Notes under the pieces: model-generated | Database searches by the model: none | Told to the model about the DNA's origin: nothing | What the model saw: only the letters and a program-made list of their open reading frames with translations | Part shown: piece after piece, positions 58,964 to 64,000 of the stretch | Layout: every line of letters begins with the position of its first letter | How positions within the stretch are numbered: the first letter of the stretch is position 1 | From: an uncultured Candidatus Melainabacteria bacterium | Lineage (GTDB): Bacteria > Cyanobacteriota > Vampirovibrionia > Gastranaerophilales > Gastranaerophilaceae | Reading direction: 5' to 3' | DNA: 64,000 bases | NCBI GenBank assembly: GCA_934700385.1 | Contig: CAKUXO010000009.1 | Location: 1 to 64,000 of the forward strand | Made by a program: the position numbers and the translations under genes

Positions 58964-59635
58964 TTATTTTCCGTATTTTTCTAATAATCTTGCTTTTGTG
59001 GCTTCAATTTTATGTTCTTGAGCTAATTTATCGCCATATTTTCCTAATAATTTACCTTTTAATTCTTGTTGATCTAATAAGTTTTCAGTTTTTGTTTTAC
59101 CGTTAAGCTCAAAAACAACTGCACTTGAAACAGCTTTTGTATTTGCTTTTTCACCTGTTACAAAGTCAGCTAATTTATTAGCACTATCTTCAAGGAATGT
59201 TTGAGCACTTTTTTCAGCTGATTTATTAGCTTTTTTACCTGTTACAAAATCAGCAATATCAGCTTTTTTAGCAGTTTTTTCTAGGGCAATAGTAGGAATT
59301 GCTGGTTTTTTAACAGGAATTTCAGAAGTAATTTTTTTACCTGTTACAAAATCAGCAATATCAGCTTTTTTAGCAGTTTTTTCTAGGGCAATAGCAGGAA
59401 TTGCTGTTTTTTTAACAGGAATTTCAGAAGTAATTTTATCAATTCTAGGAGTAACAACTTGTTTTTGTGCTACTTTAGCTTTCATTGAACTAGCAAGAGA
59501 ATCTAGTGCGTTAGCTAATTTTACCTCACCTTGTTCTAGCGCAGGTTTTGCTTTTTGAGCAGCTTTTGAACAAACTTGTTTACCAACAGAAGCAGTTTTA
59601 GCTGTTACATTTTGGAACACTTTTCCTATAGACAT
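58964..59635 (-). CDS. Lys/Ala-rich repeat protein of unknown function
   Basis: A 223-residue, strongly basic protein. It contains two nearly identical 34-residue units (ITSEIPVKKTAIPAIALEKT and then AKKADIADFVTGKK), and a third, shorter ADFVTGEK segment. The N-terminus, MSIGKVFQNVTAKTASVGKQ, is amphipathic. It is Lys- and Ala-rich, with no signal peptide. Histone-like or membrane-binding roles are possible; I cannot choose. AAAGGAG lies before the ATG. The repeats encode DNA units of 102 bases. Confidence 0.7.
   Translation of the reverse strand: MSIGKVFQNVTAKTASVGKQVCSKAAQKAKPALEQGEVKLANALDSLASSMKAKVAQKQVVTPRIDKITSEIPVKKTAIPAIALEKTAKKADIADFVTGKKITSEIPVKKPAIPTIALEKTAKKADIADFVTGKKANKSAEKSAQTFLEDSANKLADFVTGEKANTKAVSSAVVFELNGKTKTENLLDQQELKGKLLGKYGDKLAQEHKIEATKARLLEKYGK
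59237..59440 (-). repeat. Tandem 102-base repeat, two units, inside the Lys/Ala-rich gene
   Basis: Unit 1 is 59237-59338 and unit 2 59339-59440, nearly identical, each encoding 34 residues. The match of bases as well as residues points to recent duplication. A partial third copy lies near 59150. Confidence 0.85.
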
Positions 59636-59696
59636 GTTATTATCTCCTTTAATTTTCTAACTGGCACTTTAGCTTAAAAACATATAAATAAAAAAA

Positions 59697-59722
59697 ATTG
59701 TCCTCAAAAGAGACAATTTTTT
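59697..59722 (-). terminator. Second of two terminators after the EF-hand-like gene
   Basis: On the minus strand AAATTGTC pairs with GACAATTT (one bulge) around a loop of about ten bases, then a T run. Confidence 0.75.
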
Positions 59723-59735
59723 TACAAAACTTAAA

Positions 59736-59763
59736 AAAGCTGTCTTAAAAAAGACAGCTTTTA
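59736..59763 (-). terminator. First terminator after the EF-hand-like gene
   Basis: On the minus strand AAAAGCTGTCTT pairs with AAGACAGCTTTT around four T, then T-rich sequence. Confidence 0.88.
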
Positions 59764-59769
59764 TTATCC

Positions 59770-60483
59770 TTAACCCTTTTTATAATGTTCCAGTTTATCA
59801 CTTTTTTCTTGTTTATCAACAATTCCATCGCCATCTAAATCGATATTTGTAATTTCTGCTATTGGATTTCCATTTTCATCATATTCATAAGTATAAGTTA
59901 TTTTCTTTTCTTCAGTTGTAACAGTTGTTTTTTGACCGTTATCATCATATAAAGTTGTTGAAGTTAATTCTTTTTCACCATCTTCATTATAAGTATATTC
60001 ATTCATAAATTGGGTTACACCGTTTTCATTAGCAAAATATTCTTGCTCTTGGTTTATTTGTCCATCGGCGTTTGAATCAATTTTATGAACAGCGCCACCA
60101 TCTTCTTTTTCCGAATAATATTCAATGTTATCAACTTTACCGTCGCCATCTTGGTCAGATAATTGAGTTAAAATTGTGCCATTTTCGTCCATAATTACAC
60201 AAATATCAGACATCATTTTTAGCGCATCGGCACTATATAATCCATTTGCATCCGGTTTATTTTCTGCAAAGAATTTGTTAGCTGCTTCAATTCTATCTTG
60301 AAGATCGCTAAATTGAATTTCATCCCCTTTATATGGATTATCTTGATTAAAAACAGATATGTCACCATATTGAGAAATATCATTTAATTGTTGTGTTTGC
60401 TCTTGAACTTGTTGTTGAACTTGTTGCGCTTGCGCTTGTTGTGCTTGCAATTGTTGTTGTTGATAATTAACATTGTTAATCAT
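59770..60483 (-). CDS. Gln-rich protein with EF-hand-like calcium loops
   Basis: A 237-residue acidic protein. After MINNVNYQQQQLQAQQAQAQ comes a Gln-rich stretch to about residue 35. Three DxDxDG-type loops are seen: DQDGDGKVDNIE (110-121), DSNADGQINQEQ (136-147) and DLDGDGIVDKQE (215-226). Such loops bind calcium in EF-hand, dockerin or thrombospondin type 3 proteins. Between the loops are beta-strand-like, Thr-rich segments (TTLYDDNGQKTTVTTEEKK). It has no signal peptide. GAGGAT lies before the ATG. It may be exported, which calcium binding would fit. Confidence 0.75.
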   Translation of the reverse strand: MINNVNYQQQQLQAQQAQAQQVQQQVQEQTQQLNDISQYGDISVFNQDNPYKGDEIQFSDLQDRIEAANKFFAENKPDANGLYSADALKMMSDICVIMDENGTILTQLSDQDGDGKVDNIEYYSEKEDGGAVHKIDSNADGQINQEQEYFANENGVTQFMNEYTYNEDGEKELTSTTLYDDNGQKTTVTTEEKKITYTYEYDENGNPIAEITNIDLDGDGIVDKQEKSDKLEHYKKG

Positions 60484-60630
60484 AATAAATCCTCGTTGTT
60501 TTCTTTTTACTCTACTTACTCTCTTTTAATATTTTTACATTCTCTTGAAATATGTCTTACTTATATATAAAGTATTGATGAGTAAAAAAATTGCCTTTTT
60601 AGAATTTATTTAATTAACATTTCTTAACAC

Positions 60631-62091
60631 TTAATCGTTAAAAACTTTCGTAACTTCTTCTCTATCATCAAAATGAATTGTTTTATCTTTTAGAATTTGA
60701 TAGTCTTCATGCCCTTTTCCGGCTAAAACTAAAACATCATTTTCATTTGAAATATCTTTTAAAAGTTTAATTGCAAGATGTCTATCTGCTTCAACGAACA
60801 CAGTTTTAGGGTTAATCAAAGCAAGTCCAGATAAAATATCCGTGATGATTTGTTGTGGGTCCTCTCCCCTTGGATTGTCAGATGTGATAATTATTTTATC
60901 GCAAAGTTGTTGAGCAATTTTACCCATTTTTGGACGTTTTGTACAATCACGATTGCCACCACAGCCAAACATACAGATTAAATTACCATCTTTTGGAGTT
61001 AATTCCCTTGCTGCTCTTAAAATATTTTCAAGCCCATCTGGCGTGTGGGCATAATCAACAATAACCATAGGGTTTGTTCTAACTATTTCAAACCTGCCCG
61101 CAACGCAACGAGTGTCTTCAAGAGCATTTTTAATTGTTTCAAAGCTAATTCCGTTTAAAAGCCCTGCGCCAATTGCAGCAAGACAATTATAAACGCTGAA
61201 CATTCCGTTTAAATGTAATTTAAAACTAAGAGTTTCATTTTGATAAGAGCAATCAAACTTAACGCCATCTGGCATAAAATCTATGTTTTTAGCGACTAAA
61301 TCAGCATTTGTTTTAGCGCCATAAGTTAAAACTCTTACCCCTTTTGGGATAACTTCTAAGAATTTTTTAGCATACTTATCATCATTATTAATAACCGCAA
61401 AACTGCCTTCTTTAAGACTTTTAAAGAGTTTTGCTTTTGCATTAAAATAATTTTCCATTGTAATATGATAATCAAGGTGATCTTGAGTTAAATTAGTGAA
61501 AATCGCACCTGAAAAATTACAATTTTTAACTCTAGATTGATCAAGTGCATGGCTTGAAACTTCAGTAATAACGTTTAAAATATCTGCTTTTAAAATTTTA
61601 GATAGGGTTTCTTGCATTTGTGGCGCTTGAGGAGTTGTGTGTTTTGCTTCAAGGTAATCATCATTTGAAGCGAATTTATAACCAAGAGTACCAATAAGAG
61701 CGCATTTTTTCTTATCTTGTTCAAAGATTTTTTGAACTAAGTGAGCAACCGTAGTTTTACCATTTGTTCCTGTAACACCCATTAAATTAAGCTCATAAGA
61801 TGGATTATGATAAAAAACCGCCGCTAAATCAGCAATACTTTCTTGGGTTGATTTTACCACAAGTTGAGGAATTTCGATGTTTAAAGGTTTTTCTGTCATC
61901 AGGGCTACTGCGCCTTTTTCAAAAGCAGCTTGGGCGAAGTTATGACCATCAACGTGTTCACCTTTTAAGCAAACAAAAATTTCATGAGAATTAATTGTAT
62001 TTGAATTGTATGAAATTCCTTTGATATCAACATCTTTAAAATTTAAAACTTCTTTTACTTCAATATTTTTAATTATATTACTTAAATTCAT
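60631..62091 (-). CDS. murE: UDP-N-acetylmuramoyl-L-alanyl-D-glutamate ligase, probably diaminopimelate-adding
   Basis: MurE adds the third residue to the peptidoglycan stem peptide. The 486-residue protein has the P-loop VTGTNGKTTVAHLVQKI (core TGTNGKTTVAH), TTPQAPQMQETLSK, and TEVSSHALDQSRVKNCNFSGAIFTNLTQDHLDYH (core EVSSHALDQ and FTNLTQDHLDYH). The substrate motif is DNPR (Asp405-Arg408), which is linked to meso-diaminopimelate, as in Gram-negative bacteria. AGAGGAAT lies before the ATG. It follows ftsI by about 40 bases on the same strand. Confidence 0.97.
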   Translation of the reverse strand: MNLSNIIKNIEVKEVLNFKDVDIKGISYNSNTINSHEIFVCLKGEHVDGHNFAQAAFEKGAVALMTEKPLNIEIPQLVVKSTQESIADLAAVFYHNPSYELNLMGVTGTNGKTTVAHLVQKIFEQDKKKCALIGTLGYKFASNDDYLEAKHTTPQAPQMQETLSKILKADILNVITEVSSHALDQSRVKNCNFSGAIFTNLTQDHLDYHITMENYFNAKAKLFKSLKEGSFAVINNDDKYAKKFLEVIPKGVRVLTYGAKTNADLVAKNIDFMPDGVKFDCSYQNETLSFKLHLNGMFSVYNCLAAIGAGLLNGISFETIKNALEDTRCVAGRFEIVRTNPMVIVDYAHTPDGLENILRAARELTPKDGNLICMFGCGGNRDCTKRPKMGKIAQQLCDKIIITSDNPRGEDPQQIITDILSGLALINPKTVFVEADRHLAIKLLKDISNENDVLVLAGKGHEDYQILKDKTIHFDDREEVTKVFND

Positions 62092-62133
62092 AGCTATTCC
62101 TCTTTGATTTTTTATTATATTCTAACAGAAAAA

Positions 62134-63837
62134 TTATTTTTTAGCTTTATCAGGAACTAAATTTAATATTCTAACTATTTCTGTTGAAATTTCTTTAAAT
62201 ACGGGTGCTGCAACAGTTGAACCCCAAATTCCCTCACCAGATGGAGAATCTACAACAACATACAATAATACTTTTGGATTTGACGCAGGAAAATAGCCAA
62301 TCATTGAAGTATAAAGTTTGTTTGAATAACCTCTACCGTTTGTGTTAGGACGTTTTGAAGTACCCGTTTTAGCAGCAATATAATAATCATCCATTTTTGC
62401 CGGATTTTTACCATTTTCCATTGATTTAACAAGAAGTTGAGTAATGTCTTTTGCGTCTTGTTCTTCTAAAACCCTTCTTTTAACAATTTTTTGTTCAGCT
62501 TCTTCAGGGGTGTATTTAATTACATGTGGCGTCACCCAAACACCATTATTTGCAATTGCACTAACCGCAGCCGCCATTTGTATAACTGTTGTTGAAGCAC
62601 CATAGCCATAACCCATTGTCGCATGAGTCGCTGTATCCCAATATTTTGGAGAAGGTAAAAGCCCAGCAGATTCCCCAGGAAGGTCAATTCCTGTTTTTTC
62701 ACCATAATTAAATAGTTTTAAACTATCATAAAACTCTCTATCAGTCATCATTTGAGCAATTTTAATTGAAGCAATATTTGATGAATGTTCAAATAAATAT
62801 ACAAGGTCAATTAGCCCAGGAGCGCCTTTAGAACGATAATCGTAGTTAGATACATCCCACCAGCCAATTTTCATCTTACCTGTATCATTAATTTTAGAAT
62901 TTTTATTGATTTTTTTATTCATAAAACCACAAGCAACAGTGATTATTTTAAAAGTTGACCCAGGAGGGTAAACATCAGATATTGCCCAGTTTTTCATTTC
63001 TTGCATTGTATATTTACCATAATTATTTGGGTCATAATTAGGTGCTAGTGCAAGCGCTAGTATTTCGCCTGAAGATGGCTCAATCACAATCGCAGCCGCT
63101 CTTGGTGCGTGATATTTTTGAATTGCTGCAAGAAGATATTTTTCGCAGACGTGTTGAACGGCGCTATCAATTGTTAAAGTTAAAGTTTTACCTTTAACAG
63201 GTGCTGAAATATCAGCTGGATTTACATTAATGTTATAAATAATATCGCCATTTGGCGCTTTTTCATAAGTTATTGTTTTATCAACATATTCAAGGTAATT
63301 TTTCGCTTTATATTCTACACCCCCAGCAGTATCAGCGTTAGGGTTATAAAAACCAAGAATATGAGAAGCCAAAGTTCCTTGAGGATAAACTCTTTTGTTT
63401 TTAACTTCGTAAGAAAGCTCTCTTAAACCTTTCTTTTTAATTTCACGGATGGTTTTTCTATCAATATCTTTTTTAATTGTAATGATTTTTTTATTTGTTT
63501 GAGATAATTTTTTAGTTAATTCAGGCACAGGAATTTTAACATAAGGCGCTAAAATATTTGCTAATTGTTCGGGAGTATTGTCATAATATTCTGGATGAGC
63601 ATATAAAATAAAAGTTGTTTTATCTGCTGCTAATTTAAAACCATATCTATCAACAATTTCACCCCTTAAAACATACATTTTAGAAGTTCTTTGGGTTTTG
63701 GCTTTCATTTTACAATGTCTTATGTCAAAAACTTGTAAGAAAAATAAATATAAAGATAAACCGATACAAGCGGTGTAAAAAAATAGCTGCAGACAGCCGA
63801 CTCTGCTGTCAAATCTGCTTCTTAACTTTTCTTTCAA
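62134..63837 (-). CDS. ftsI: Peptidoglycan D,D-transpeptidase FtsI (PBP3-like)
   Basis: FtsI cross-links septal peptidoglycan. The 567-residue protein has an N-terminal membrane helix (LQLFFYTACIGLSLYLFFLQV), the dimerisation domain, and a transpeptidase domain with the active serine Ser294 in PPGSTFKI, SSN motif in HSSNIASIK, and KTGT at Lys490 (AAKTGTSK). The start is TTG (63837), supported by AAGGGGAAGT upstream; an ATG later in the frame would cut the helix. It lies between murE and a partial gene, the usual ftsL-ftsI-murE order. Confidence 0.95.
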   Translation of the reverse strand: MKEKLRSRFDSRVGCLQLFFYTACIGLSLYLFFLQVFDIRHCKMKAKTQRTSKMYVLRGEIVDRYGFKLAADKTTFILYAHPEYYDNTPEQLANILAPYVKIPVPELTKKLSQTNKKIITIKKDIDRKTIREIKKKGLRELSYEVKNKRVYPQGTLASHILGFYNPNADTAGGVEYKAKNYLEYVDKTITYEKAPNGDIIYNINVNPADISAPVKGKTLTLTIDSAVQHVCEKYLLAAIQKYHAPRAAAIVIEPSSGEILALALAPNYDPNNYGKYTMQEMKNWAISDVYPPGSTFKIITVACGFMNKKINKNSKINDTGKMKIGWWDVSNYDYRSKGAPGLIDLVYLFEHSSNIASIKIAQMMTDREFYDSLKLFNYGEKTGIDLPGESAGLLPSPKYWDTATHATMGYGYGASTTVIQMAAAVSAIANNGVWVTPHVIKYTPEEAEQKIVKRRVLEEQDAKDITQLLVKSMENGKNPAKMDDYYIAAKTGTSKRPNTNGRGYSNKLYTSMIGYFPASNPKVLLYVVVDSPSGEGIWGSTVAAPVFKEISTEIVRILNLVPDKAKK

Positions 63838-63851
63838 AACTTCCCCTTTTA

Positions 63852-64000
63852 TTAATAGCTCACAACAAGCGAATGTTTAGCAGGCTTTTGCTTGTCATAA
63901 TTAAAATTAGGTAAATCAATAGCGTCAACTTCAACAACTTGCTTTGCTCTTTCTAAAATATTAGTTTTAGAAACCGCTTTATCGATATTGTAATAAGATT
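63852..64000 (-). CDS. C-terminal end of a gene upstream of ftsI (FtsL position), partial
   Basis: The last 48 codons of a minus-strand gene, ending in DKQKPAKHSLVVSY, are in the window; the 5' part is cut off. It stops 14 bases before the ftsI start. In many bacteria this place holds ftsL, but the visible part is not enough to say so; no leucine-zipper-like pattern is seen in it. Confidence 0.6.
   Translation of the reverse strand, partial: SYYNIDKAVSKTNILERAKQVVEVDAIDLPNFNYDKQKPAKHSLVVSY

Noticed and set aside
1..64000. CRISPR arrays, tRNA, rRNA, insertion sequences, integrase or prophage genes
   Set aside because: No regular direct-repeat array, no T-loop-like tRNA sequence, and no transposase or phage protein was found among the credible coding sequences.
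1..64000. HIP1 (GCGATCGC), the repeated octamer of many cyanobacteria
   Set aside because: I did not see a copy; the 22-bp element found here is different in sequence.

Overview
The window is AT-rich, densely packed chromosomal DNA from a Gram-negative-type bacterium. The best fit is a non-photosynthetic relative of Cyanobacteria (Melainabacteria/Vampirovibrionia, probably the gut order Gastranaerophilales). Evidence for this: an LdpA-type iron-sulfur protein (41419-42354) and a ThiE with the cyanobacterial-style N-terminal extension (38212-39249); lipid A and LPS-export genes (lptC, lptA-like, lpxI, lpxB); a MurE with the DNPR motif typical of meso-diaminopimelate addition; and a fermentative set (AdhE, Rex, ADP-forming acetyl-CoA synthetase). 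No photosynthesis gene is seen. The assignment is inference; no 16S or ribosomal protein gene is present to test it.

Layout. 1-8.4 kb: a secreted protein on the minus strand, a HIT protein and 5-formyl-THF cyclo-ligase, then a probable operon of PilZ-like protein, TPR protein, oligopeptide-type permease pair, MgtC-like protein and a second TPR protein. 8.4-12.9 kb: infB-rbfA-truB-GerMN operon. 12.9-21.1 kb: a degenerate GT11-like protein, TPR lipoprotein-lgt, gpmI, nadB-nadC, an SDR-like protein and a stand-alone TOPRIM protein. 21.1-34.5 kb is the accessory-looking part: large low-complexity proteins of unknown function, adhE, rex, a probable non-coding RNA, a rhodanese gene, a LuxR-type response regulator, an FAD oxidoreductase, a protein with an ADP-ribosyltransferase-like domain, and mnmE. 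34.5-40 kb: yidC, murA with a small overlapping gene, an ECF sigma gene with a small partner, thiE and a Nudix gene. 40-49.2 kb: nanE, ldpA, then a tight envelope operon lptC-lptA-lpxI-lpxB-CDP-alcohol transferase-trmL-nnrD facing a phosphodiester glycosidase. 49.7-59 kb: acetyl-CoA synthetase (ADP-forming), a radical SAM protein, gltX, and hom-thrC-leuS. 59-64 kb: two more proteins of unknown function, then murE, ftsI and the end of another gene, part of a division and wall cluster.

Two DNA-level signals stand out. First, a 22-bp element (TA[A/C]ATCG, three variable bases, CGAT[A/T]GGTATTG) occurs eight times between 20.8 and 33.9 kb, both between genes and inside coding sequences in different reading frames. 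Four copies on the left point one way and four on the right the other way, and three sit in a 46-48 bp ladder at the rhodanese promoter. Second, ten genes have a -10 hexamer ending five or six bases before the start codon and no Shine-Dalgarno sequence, which predicts leaderless mRNAs; other genes here have ordinary Shine-Dalgarno sites.

No tRNA, rRNA, CRISPR array, insertion sequence or prophage was seen.
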